In this document: piece after piece, positions 51,792 through 62,007 of the stretch
Layout: each line of letters opens with the position of its first letter
Numbering within the stretch: position 1 is the stretch's first letter
DNA from: Monocercomonoides exilis
Lineage: Eukaryota > Preaxostyla > Oxymonadida > Polymastigidae
Direction: 5' to 3'
Assembly: GCA_001643675.2 (NCBI GenBank)
Contig: LSRY02000005.1
Location: 1,242,501-1,306,500, forward strand
Length of the DNA: 64,000 nucleotides
Notes under the pieces: generated by a model
Told to the model about the DNA's origin: nothing
Databases searched by the model: none
Seen by the model: the letters and a program-made list of their open reading frames with translations, nothing else
Made by a program: the position numbers and the translations under genes

Positions 51792-52561
51792 ATTACTTCT
51801 TATAAATCATAACTTTTTCTAAAATGAATCCGCAATTGTGCAGTGCGATTTTCTGACTCTGGTGCGCTTTTTGATCGTACAAAAATTCAAATTGATAAAA
51901 CTTTGCAAGTTGGCAAACTTAGAAGCATTGCAAGGATTAAGGCTGATGGAACGTTAATTGACAATTTAAAAATGAGTACAAACTTTACAAATTTATTGTC
52001 TTTATTCTAAGTTTAACGTTTGTTGAAAATAACTTGAAAATGTCTAATAAATATAACTTATTCAGATTTCCTTTAAATTTAATTGAGTTAACAAGCGAAC
52101 ATTTTTTTTTTTTTGTAAAAATTTGAATTTTTTCTGAGAATAAACAATTCTGTCAAATTAATTGATGTTTTTCAATCGAATAGATAATTACAAACATTTT
52201 TAAGATAGAATTATTCAAAAAAGTATTTTTTTAATTGCATTGTTTTTGAAAAGTCGCAAATGTTAAATTATCATTATATGGGTGAATTTTTGTGAAAAAT
52301 TCATTTTGTTTTATTTTCTAAAAAAATAAAATTTTCATATTTTTATCAATTTTTTATTCTCACGGATTAAACTTTACTAAAATGGATATCAAAACCTGAA
52401 CAATGTTTTTATTTTCATTTTATTGAAGTTTCTAACGTGGGAACAAAAAATTGTTGAAAATTTGAAATTTTTATTTTATTTGAAAATTTCACAAAAGGAA
52501 CTTTTCAAAAAAAATTCAGACAAATAAGTGAACCATAGAAAATATTCTTATATTTCTTGTA
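51792..52561. other. 3' flank of TONSL-like gene, possible extra exon
   Basis: TGCAG at 51838-51842 is followed by about 165 bases with coding-like codons (RFSDSGALFDRTKIQIDKTL...), but I found no donor joining it in phase to the LRR exon. The rest is AT-rich. Bases 52461-52523 repeat the block seen at 21637-21696. Confidence 0.45.
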
Positions 52562-53010
52562 CAGTCCAAACCGGATATAATCACATCGGTTTTTGCACAA
52601 CTTTTTGTGACTATATCCGATTGTGATAATACACGATGCTGCATCACACAGAAAAAAATAAAAATTAATTAATTAATTAATTAATTTTGGGTCGATTTTT
52701 TCATTTTTGAAAATTCTTCATTAAAACGCATTTTTCACTTGCGAAATTAATTTTTTGCGATAATGCATATTATTTTAACTAATTTGAGTACATTTTTGAA
52801 AACGCGAAAATTGAGATTTTTGATCAAAAAATCGATTTTTCATTGAAAAAGTCACCCATTATAATTAAAAATGTGATTATATATTTTCATCCCTGTGATT
52901 ATATGAGATGAAAAATGAATGAAAAACTAGCAAAAAATGTCGGTGCATCGAAAAATGTGACTATAGGAGAATGTGATTATATTCGACGTGATTATATCCG
53001 ATTTTGACTG
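52562..53010. mobile_element. Tigger/pogo-type MITE, younger copy
   Basis: 449 bp. It starts CAGTCCAAACCGGATATAAT and ends in the inverted GATTATATCCGATTTTGACT plus G. It is flanked by TA (52560-52561 and 53011-53012). No coding capacity. CAGT...CGGATATAA tips and a TA duplication fit the pogo/Tigger group. A decayed pogo-type transposase lies 0.8 kb away, and a second copy is at 20788-21242. Confidence 0.87.
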
Positions 53011-53035
53011 TATTGTGACTTGTTTTTGTGAAAAG

Positions 53036-53211
53036 CAAAAAAAAAAAAAAATAAATAAATAAATAAATAAAAAAATAAAAATAAAAATAAAAATAAATAA
53101 TAAAAAAAACGAGGGCTTATGATCAGTTGCAAAATTCTGGACAGGGACAAAACCTGGGACAATTTGAACAGGTTATTTCCAAAAGGATATCACCAAGATA
53201 TAATATGAAAA

Positions 53212-53249
<38 letters not shown>

Positions 53250-53250
53250 T
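53036..53250. repeat. A-rich (AAAT)n stretch and poly(T) run
   Basis: AAATAAAT-type units at about 53037-53110 and a T run of about 35 bases ending in (TTG)n at 53215-53260. No gene. Confidence 0.9.
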
Positions 53251-53802
53251 TGTTGTTGTTGTTGGGAATGAATTGTCAACAAAGATAAATTGATTTCAAA
53301 TGGAGAAAATCAAAAATCCGAAATGATGCAACTGAAATATTGATAGACAATGAAAAGAATTTCGAAAAGAATTATAAGAAGTTTCAATGAGAAGTGACAA
53401 GTTTGCTCATTGTGAACAAATGCATTGTTCTTCATTATTAATGTAATGAACCGAAATAAAATATTGATCACCAAGTGCTTTCACGAGTGAATTTTCTTTT
53501 CCTTTTTACACTGGTGAAAAGTGCATTTTTGGAAATATTTTCTGATGGTGCTTCATGTTTTTCTTCTGTTTTAGATAATGAACATTCAGCTTCAACACAA
53601 ACAATTGTTTTCATTTCATGTTTCTGAGTTTTTCTCTTTCTATCTCTTCTGAAATTTAGGGGCTATTGACCGTTATATTGGATGTTTCGTTTTCATAACA
53701 AATCGAAATGTTGAATTTCAATGAAGAATTTGAATTTGGACTTTTTTTTTCATTTTTTTCTGATTGATTGGAGAAGTTTTCAAAGAAATTATCTCCTGTT
53801 AT

Positions 53803-55089
53803 TTATTTCATGCTAATGCTGTTTGCATGTGAAGAATCGTTTGAAGATTTTTCAACCATCGAAGAGGCTTCAGTGTTCTGCGGAAGACACTGATAATCGG
53901 CAGAAGGGTCAAATGGATGAATTCCACATGCTGCAAATGATTTTCTAACAATTTTCGGGCAAAAAGAATCGATGACTTCATCAGAAACAGCTGGAATTAA
54001 TGCATTTCGGTTGGAAGATATAGAGGAATCTGAAGGAACTTGAAATGATCTTTTCAAGCAATTCTAGAAATGAACAAATACAAATCTGTCCAGGGGCTGA
54101 GTCAGGAACGTAGTATGTGATGGAAGAATTTGAAGATATATCAAATGTTTTCTGCACCAAGACATTACAGGAAAACAAAGGCGAGACGTGTGGCCATCGA
54201 GAATATTAAAAGCATGAGCAGATGATCCATTCAGCTCGATTCTTTTCTCATTAATTTTGGGTAATAATATATCAATCATTATCTTTTCAAAATCATTTTT
54301 TCTCTTCAAGCCAGTTCCTTTTGCTTTACAGTTAATTTCTTTGGAACTTTAATTCTTTCAGATCCTCGGAAAGCGTGTGTGATGGCCAAAACATGATTGG
54401 ATCTAATGATGGACCGTCAGCAATGATTGTGGAAAACAATGCTGCATTTTTGTGTCTTTGCGACTCAGGAAAAAAAGTGCAATATGTTTCTTTTCAAACG
54501 ACTATTTTTTCATCTGACTGTTTCATCAATACTCCGGTTTCATTCATATTGATGATTAAGTCCGAAGAAATTTAATAGTCGTCTACAACTTTTTTTTATA
54601 AAAAAAACAAACTTCTCATATTTTCTATTGTTGAACACTGAAGTCGACGAAGATCAATATATTTTGGTTAAATAAATTTCAATAAAATGGATTTCTCTAT
54701 AAATCTGCGAGCCCATTTTGCACTAATTTGAAAGCACTCCAAAGAAGGTGTGCGGTCCTTGTTTTTTTCAATCATAACATTTTCTGCCTGTTAAAAATCA
54801 AATTGATTGATTAATCAAAAATAAAACGACACCCAAATCTGATGATATCTGAAACAGTTATTTTATTTGAAGAAGATATTTGAGCGATTGCACAATCCTC
54901 AATTTCTTCTTCTTCTTTGTTAAACAATCCTGGACGTCCAATATGATGCGGATCTCTTCCTGCTTTTATTGAAGCAATGTGTCTGTAAACTTATGAATGT
55001 GAAATGATTTTTTCTTTAACAAAATCAGATGGTTTGACTCCATCTTGTTTTATATGTGGGGAAAATAATTTCTCTTCAGGCATTTTCAT
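53803..55089 (-). pseudogene. Pogo/Tigger-type (CENP-B HTH + DDE_1) transposase relic
   Basis: Reading the reverse strand in order: MPEEKLF, a Psq-type HTH (VYRHIASIKAG...IGRPGLFNKEE), then a CENP-B-type HTH (PSLECFQISAKWARRFIEK). DDE_1 blocks follow: DLIINMNETG, IIADGPSLDPIMFWPS, FNILDGHTSR, LPSHTTFLTQPLD and a C-terminal KSFAACGIHPFDP. The order is that of pogo-type transposases. It is inactive: there is a TAA between SHS and VYRHI, a TGA after EKIVV, several frameshifts or lost introns, and Asn replaces the first catalytic Asp (NMNETG instead of NxDETG). Mutations elsewhere are moderate, so it is an old but recognisable copy. It is a plausible past source of mobility for the CAGT-tipped MITEs. 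Confidence 0.82.
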
Positions 55090-55339
55090 AGAAAAATTAT
55101 GCACTTTTCAAAAACTTTTTGAAATAAAAAAAACACAATAAAAATGTGTCCATTTTTAGGCATTCGTGAAATGTTGGTAAACTTGATGCTTTAATATCAA
55201 CGATGCATGTTTACGGATATGATAATCAAATTTATTTTGAAATCTGAGAAAGTGAAATAAAGTTATGTGTGAAGCAATTTTTCAATGCCTTGGGCAAAAA
55301 AAGCTTGAAAGTCCGTATTTTTCCCCATGTATTAAAAAA

Positions 55340-55846
55340 TTTTTTGATTATTTCAAGTGGACTTTATTCTGTTAATCATTCATTGCACAAGAAATGAAGG
55401 ACTTGTTTTTTTTTTTCATCAATCAATCTTAAGGAATCATTTTTAATTTCAATGAGTGTAATTCTTTTTGAAAAAGTGTTAATGAATAATTTTCAATTGA
55501 AATGAAAATCTCATATATTTATCAAATTCCTGTTTCCTCTCACGAATCAACAAAAAAATGTTTTCAATAGCATTATCAAATAATATCTTCCATAATTATG
55601 TTGTTTGGTTTATATTAACAAAGAAATGATAAAATTATATGAGATTTTCATTTCAATTGAAAATTATTCATTAACACTTTTTCAAAAAGAATTACACTCA
55701 TTGAAATTAAAAAATGATTGCAAAATAAGAGATTTTTTTTAAGATTGATTGATCCAAGCAAACTCTGAAAAAAAAAAAACAAGTCCTTCATTTCTTGTGC
55801 AATGAATGATTAACAGAATAAAGTCCACTTGAAATAATCAAAAAAT
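55340..55846. mobile_element. Imperfect long inverted repeat (second foldback)
   Basis: 55340-55523 pairs with 55625-55846. Shared blocks include the GTCCACTTGAAATAATCAAA region, CAAGTCCTTCATTTCTTGTG and CTCATTGAAATTAAAAA. The right arm carries two short insertions. The loop is about 100 bp, with no coding frame. Unrelated in sequence to the element at 7280-8240. Target duplication not identified. Confidence 0.8.
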
Positions 55847-56162
55847 AGTTATATTTTTCATTTCATTTAATTTTGTATTCTTCCAGAATTCTCACAGACA
55901 CAATTAGATAATTAAAAATAATTAATGTTCAAAACGAAATATTTATTTGGACTCTTCACATTTCTTTTAATTCATCATTTTATGCATTTAAAGAGAATTA
56001 TTAGTTATAAAAAGCAATTGAAAAAAATGAAAAACTTAAATTTTTTATCTCTCAATTTATCCACTTTCAATTCCCGAATAATTTTGAAACATTTGTTGAA
56101 AAACTAGTTTTGAAAAAAAAATTATTTTACCAAATTTGCACATTTAAAAAAATTAAACAAAA

Positions 56163-56248
56163 AGAGGGAGAGAAAGAGAGAAAGAGAAAAAGAGAGAAAG
56201 AGAGAAAGAGAGAAAGAGAGAAAGAGAGAAAGAGAGAGAAAGAGAGAA

Positions 56249-56281
<33 letters not shown>

Positions 56282-56360
56282 AAGAGAAAGAGAAAGAGAA
56301 AGAGAAAGAGAAAGAGAAAGAGAAAGAGAAAGAGAAAGAGAAAGAGAAAGAGAAAGAGAA

Positions 56361-56395
<35 letters not shown>

Positions 56396-56397
56396 AA
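56163..56397. repeat. (GAAAGA)n purine microsatellite
   Basis: About 235 bases of GAAAGA/GAGA units, 3' of the ICMT gene. The overlapping Lys/Glu/Arg and Leu/Ser/Phe frames are artefacts of the repeat. Confidence 0.97.
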
Positions 56398-56527
56398 ATA
56401 ATCTTTGATATTTTGAGATTCTTGCAAAAAAAGTAAAGATTTTTCATCCAAGAAACAATCTATAAAAAATCATATCAATAAACTCATTAAGAATGCATTA
56501 AAATTTCTTTTATACAAAAACATGACA

Positions 56528-57344
56528 TCATTTAACAAACAAAATACCAGATGGAGTGTTAAAACGGTAAAGCACCCATTCATCTTTAAAAAAATGATAT
56601 AAATACACATCCTCAAACTCAATTCTAATCTTGAAAAAGCGCCACAGAACAATCATAGCAAATATAGTACAAAATGGATTTCCTATCATAACTTGCATTC
56701 CAATCGCCCATATGTACCATCCAGCATAGCTGGGATGTCTTACGTATCTGTGAACAATTAGGAAAAATAAGAATTTATTTTCAAAAGCAATTTTTATAAG
56801 ACAAAAAATATGGCTACAAAACTTGAAAATTCCTGTGGTAACAAGTTTGTGTTCACTGCGTTGCTTTACTGATATTCGAAGAGTAAAATTATGCCCAAGA
56901 GTTATTATTGCAATTTTTCGAATAAATTCTCCAAGTATCAGCTACATTTCGATATAAAAAATATTAAATATCAATAAAATATCTGTATTCATAAGTACTG
57001 CAACAAAAATGTTGACTTATACCAATAAAATTCCAAATGAAAAAACTACAGGATGCCTTTTCAGATTGGGAAAATGTTGAAATTCAAGTGCATATTCCCA
57101 ATAACTGAATAAAATGACCAGTAAAAAAAAAGGATTTAATATGGGGGTTGGCTCTAATCATTCAATTGAAATAAAAATCAAATAAAATTATTTCAATCTT
57201 AAGATTCTTGAAAAAAACACAATAAACGATGCACACACTTTTGTTCGGATGAAACTTCGATTCCAAATATTTTTCCACAACAAAAAAAATAACAAGAAAT
57301 AATGTGAACAATGTTACTTCTGCTATTTGAAGCACATTTTCCAT
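56528..57344 (-). CDS. ICMT: Isoprenylcysteine carboxyl methyltransferase (ICMT/STE14)
   Basis: CDS is complement(56528-56747, 56823-56941, 57023-57153, 57239-57344), 191 residues. Three introns (75, 81, 85 bp; donors GTTTTG, GTATAA, GTGTGT) all keep phase. Family blocks appear in order: LILGEFIRKIAIITLGHNFT, HKLVTTGIFKYVRHPSYAGW, AIGMQVMIGNPFC, WRFFKIRIEFED and a C-terminal HFFKDEW...TPSGILFVK. The RHPSY and WRFF-to-acidic blocks form the S-adenosylmethionine and lipid sites of the family. The enzyme is a multi-pass ER membrane protein that methylates the prenylated Cys of CaaX proteins such as Ras/Rho GTPases. It is short for the family (human about 280) because N-terminal helices are reduced. 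It is divergent from the Argonaute gene. TGA stop. Confidence 0.93.
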
Positions 57345-57524
57345 CACAAAATTTCAAACAATTTCTTGTATTTTATAATGGAACAGAGAATAATTTTTGG
57401 ATATCTGTAAAAACTGATAAGTGTTTGTGAAAATAAATACACAAATTATTTTCATCATCACAATGTTATTTATTAGATTGAGAACTGATATTTTTTTTTA
57501 TGGGCTAACATAATTGTGTTTTTT
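57345..57524. promoter_or_regulatory. 180-bp divergent spacer, ICMT / Argonaute
   Basis: Both genes start outward from this AT-rich stretch. No specific motif recognised. Confidence 0.45.
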
Positions 57525-60500
57525 ATGATAACTTTGGTTGAAAAGGAAACAACTCAAATGGACATTCGCTTTGCACGTAGACCTTCAAAAAAAATTGCTC
57601 TTCGAGGGTCAAGACCCGTATCTCTTTTGGCAAATTCTTATCCTTTGAAAATAGATATAAAAATGTTTCAATATTCGGTGGAATTTACTCCAGAATTGGA
57701 CAGATTTCGCGATCGGAGATTGCGAGAGGGATTAGTAGACCAATTGAAGAGAGAACATATTGCTCCGATTTTTTGCGGTTGGCACATTTAGCTTTGTTAT
57801 CATTAAAAATTAATTTCTTACTATTTTCAAGCATTTGATAATACATCATTTTACTCATACAATAGCGAAATAAAGACGAAAGATTTTGATCTGCCAAGAA
57901 AGTACAATGATGAGGAAAAGAGCTATCACATTCACTTTGAATTGGTTAATGCATATTTACCTGGAAATCCAAATTATCCTTTTCAATGGCTGAATGTGCT
58001 TGTCAAAGAAATTCAAGCGAAAGGTGGTTACATACAGATTAGAAGAGAGATGCTCGATCCAAATCAAATAAAAAACATTCCTGGTACGAATCTGGAAATG
58101 TGGTTTGGGACTCGTTTGACCATTTATCCGTCCATAACGGGAGTGAAAACATTGGTTGACCAAACACATGGAATATTGAGAACAGATACAATTCTTGAAG
58201 AGTGGAATAGATCAGGCAAAAGTTGTGCTGAGACGCTGAAAGGCCAGTTTATTGTTACAAAGTAATATATTTTTTAATTCATTTAATATGTTGATTCATT
58301 TAATAAATTGCTTTCCTCTTTATTTGTCGATCTCAATGATGTTTTTATTTTCCGAATTACGTGTTCAGATATTCTAGCAAATATCAAACATTTAGAATCG
58401 TTATAGTTTTGGAAGATCAAACACCATTAACTTACAAGTTCAAACACAAGAATGAGAAAGGAGAAGAAGTGGAGGAAACAATAAAAGATTATTATTTCTC
58501 GCGCTACGAAATCCGTCTTCTTGATTGTCAGCCACTTTTACTCTGCCGATCAACCAGTGGAACGGGCTCATCAAAACTTGCAGCAATTCCGATGGAGCTT
58601 GCATTCGCAACAGGAATGTTTGCCATTTAACAAACATTGATTCTTTCCCATTTGAATGTTAAATTTTTATTCCTTTTTGTTTGATTTTTACACATATTTA
58701 AATGTAATATATAACTGATATTGTGCTCTTTTTGGATAAATGTACATTAAAATTAGACCTGAAGAGTGTTTGAGCGATTTTCGTTTGATGAAGACAGTCA
58801 AAGAAATGCACACCCACTCTCCACGTGATCGAATGAGATTAATAAACAGCATTGCGCAGCCATTTTTGGAGTCAAAAGAGTTAAAAGATGCGGGATTGGA
58901 AGCGAAATTTAAAGGGATGGAGAGAATTCTGGGATGGATATGTCCACCCGTCAATCTCAGATGGGGTGATGGAAAAATCCTAACAATTACTGATGGTGTG
59001 TGAAGTTGTTGCATAAATAAAAAGAATAAATTAGAAAAGTTTATTCTTTTTCTTTTCTTTTTTTGATTCATTTTATTTGAATTTTATGAATCACTTTTAA
59101 TGCAATGATAATTTTCGTTAATTTTTCCTTTTTCTTTCTTTTTTCCCCCCACAACGGTGCTATCATTCTTTACTATGTCTGTTAGGAGCGTGGCGCGATG
59201 CAACAAAAACAAACACTTTGCTGAGGCCTGTCAACCTCGAGAAATGGGTGATAATCTGCTCAAGACGAGATACAAGAAACATTGACAACTTTCTCTATCA
59301 GCTTAGACGCGTGGCAAAAGGGGTGCATATTGCTCAGCCTGATTTACTGGAAATCGAAAGGGATTATCCAAATCAATTCGCCACTGAAGTTGATCAAAAA
59401 TTCACTGAAGTTTTTCGCAGGCATCAACTTGCCCTTGTCATTTTACCAAATAAAGACACAAATCGCTACAAACAAATGAAGATAATGACGGAGACTCGAA
59501 AGCCCATTCCTTCTCAGTGCGTCGTGTCTAAGAACGTGAGAGATGCAAACTTATCAGTTTTGACAGGCCTTTGGACGCAGATCACGCACAAGATTGGAGG
59601 AACTTGCTGGGCGATTGATCCTCCTGATTGGGCAAGGCCTCTGCCCCCAACAGTGGACGTGCCATCTGAAACCGCTTCTTCCTCAGCTACTCCGTCTTCT
59701 TCAGCTTCAGCTTCAGCGTCAGCTTCATCCTCAGCCTCAGTTTCCGCATCAGCTTCGGATACATCAAATGCTAAGCGTCAGCCAGCGTCAAAATCGAAAA
59801 AAGGAGGAAAACAGATGCAAATGCCAGCACTAGAGCAGTCAGTGAATACGATGCGCATTCTCCCAGGCGATGGGAATGTGATGGTGCTGTCTATTGATGT
59901 GTCTCGCTCAAAAGGCCGCCTTGAAGGAACAATTGCAATGATAGCCTCTATGAGTCGGGACATGACTAGGACTTACAAGAGAACAGCCCCTTGCAAGCAG
60001 AAGAAAGAGATTGTTGGAGGAAATCTGTGGTTCGTGTTTTTGAAGAGCGCGCTTGACGAGTACAAAGCGATTAACAAAAATCTTCCTTCATACATAATTG
60101 AGTATCGCGATGGTGTTGGTGACGCACAATTGAACGATGTGGTGGGAGTGGAATATGAACAGATGCTGCGTGCATTTAGTGTATTTGACGAAGGAGAGGT
60201 TAAATATCGTCCCCGCCATGCTGTGATTGTGGTGGACAAGAGGATCCACCACCGCTTCTTCACAGCTGATGGTCAGAATCCTCCTCCAGGCACGGTGGTT
60301 GACAGTGTGGTAACGTCTGATTTCTACTACGACTGGTTCCTCATCCCTCAGAAAGTGGATTATCGCACAACAGCGCTGCCAACACGCTATGTGGTGGTTG
60401 TTGATGAGACAGGCCTTGCATCAGAGGAACTGATTAACTTTAGTAACTGTCTGTGCTACAATTATTGCAACTACTTTGGAGCTATTTCGCTTCCTCTTCC

Positions 60501-60591
60501 TCTTCAGGAGGCGCATAAGCTTTCTATATTTGGTCAAGAAATATTAGGCAATCTGAATTCTAAAAATCCGCATCGTCCTTATCAATATTAG
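57525..60591 (+). CDS. Argonaute/Piwi-family protein (PAZ + PIWI)
   Basis: CDS is join(57525-57777, 57832-58261, 58369-58617, 58757-58995, 59186-60591), 858 residues. Four introns (donors GTTGGC, GTAATA, GTTTGC, GTGTGT) keep phase. The N-domain reads SLLANSYPLKI...FQYSVEF. PAZ (about 228-325) ends with RYEIRLLDCQPLL and AAIPMELAFATG. PIWI (about 540-858) has VLSIDVSRSK (Asp628), EYRDGVGDAQ (Asp699), IHHRFF, PPPGTVVDSV and LPLPLQEAHKL (His834). Three of the four slicer residues are therefore visible; the Glu finger was not assigned. A Ser/Ala-rich insert (about 550-596) lies between MID and PIWI. Argonautes bind small RNAs to silence genes or transposons. The start is the first ATG of the frame. 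TAG stop after HRPYQY fits the usual hydrophobic C-terminus. Confidence 0.93.
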
Positions 60592-60965
60592 GCTTTTCCA
60601 AAAAGAAACGAGAGAACACAGTTTTGTTGTGGATGATATGCTTTTTTGAAGAGGATCTTTTAATTTAAGATGGAAAAATTCAGGAATTATGGAAAAGAGT
60701 CGATAATTAAAAACAGAAAATTTGATGACCGAAAGAAAATTTGAAAAAAAAAGAAATTGCTTTATATTTGTAATTTTCTTTATTTTTCTTTTTTAATTTG
60801 AATCCCCCAAGATTTCATTAACATCAAAAATTTTTTATTGATTACGTTTTCTTTTGAATTTTTGCTTTTCTTTTCCATAGTTCAATGCAATTTTTCTGCT
60901 TGATTTTTTTTGCTATTTGGAAGAGTAATTGCCATTTATTATTCTTTTTTTCCTTCTTTTGAAAA
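60592..60965. other. AT-rich spacer, no gene seen
   Basis: 3' flank of the Argonaute gene with A and T runs only. Confidence 0.55.
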
Positions 60966-61157
60966 TAGGATATATCCTAATGCTGAAGGAGCATGCCCCG
61001 AATCTTCTCGAATTTCAAACTTTTTTTTTTTTTTTTTTTTTTCCGACATTTTTTGACATTTTTTGGCATGGTTATTGTATTGTTTGTCTTTTTGAACAAA
61101 AATTTTCAGTTTTTCATTAACCTTTTCGGGGTATGATCCTTCTGTATTAGGATCTAT
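60966..61157. mobile_element. Small element with imperfect terminal inverted repeats
   Basis: 60966-61004 (ATATCCTAATGCTGAAGG... ending CCCCGAA) pairs imperfectly with 61124-61157 (TTCGGGGTATGATCCTTCTG and on to TTAGGATC). The interior of about 120 bp has a T run and no frame. It may be a short MITE; no target duplication found. Confidence 0.5.
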
Positions 61158-61185
61158 TTCTCTTTTCATATCTTTCACTTGCTAT

Positions 61186-61186
61186 T

Positions 61187-61282
<96 letters not shown>

Positions 61283-61465
61283 TCCTTCCTTCCTTCCTTC
61301 CTTCCTTCCTTCCTTCCTTCCTTCCTTCCTTCCTTCCTTCCTTCCTTCCTTCCTTCCTTCCTTCCTTCCTTCCTTCCTTCCTTCCTTCCTTCCTTCCTTC
61401 CTTCCTTCCTTCCTTCCTTCCTTCCTTTCTTTCTTTCTTTCTTTCCTTCCTTCCTTCCTTCCTTT
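61186..61465. repeat. (CTTT)n to (CCTT)n microsatellite
   Basis: About 280 bases: first about 24 CTTT units, then about 37 CCTT units, then short CTTT and CCTT tails. The sharp unit switch suggests one CTTT-to-CCTT mutation that then expanded. Confidence 0.97.
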
Positions 61466-62007
61466 TTTCCTTTTTTCCTTTGCATTTGATTTTGATAAAT
61501 GGAATTTATTCCTTCCAAAAAGCTTTGATTTATTTTAACATTTTTCATTGCATCATTGCATCATTGTTCTTGTTTGTTTTTTCAACGCTTCACTCAAGTT
61601 TATTTTGATTTTATTGATAAGTGTAATGAAACCAAGTCAACAACAGTAAAATTTCTTTTGCTAACATAGATATTCTTCAATAACAATGAGTTGCACATTT
61701 CAAAACCATTTGTAATGTTGCATTTCTTAAACGTGAAAAAATCAGTCATACTATTTTAGTTAGCTTTTGATTTCAAATTGAAAAAAAAAAAAAAGAAAGA
61801 AAGAAAAGATTCCGATCTTTTTCAAACTGTATTTTACAGTTATTATTTTAAATCTCTTTGAAAATTAATCATAGTCATCGCTTTGATGATTTGTCAACGA
61901 AAAAATAAACATAAAAAACCCAAAAAGAAAAAAAAAATCAAACTGAAAATCAACAAAAACACAATTATTTATTTTAACATTTTAAAACAAAATTCACAAA
62001 CATTCAA
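61466..62007. other. AT-rich spacer, no gene seen
   Basis: 3' flank of the beta-propeller gene, with A-rich runs near 61780-61810 and 61925-61940. Confidence 0.55.

Noticed and set aside
56110-56451. Lys/Glu-rich and Leu/Ser/Phe-rich frames near the ICMT gene
   Set aside because: Produced by the GAAAGA microsatellite on either strand.
61147-61548. Repetitive Lys/Glu/Gly/Arg frame resembling a repeat protein
   Set aside because: Direct translation of the CTTT/CCTT microsatellite.
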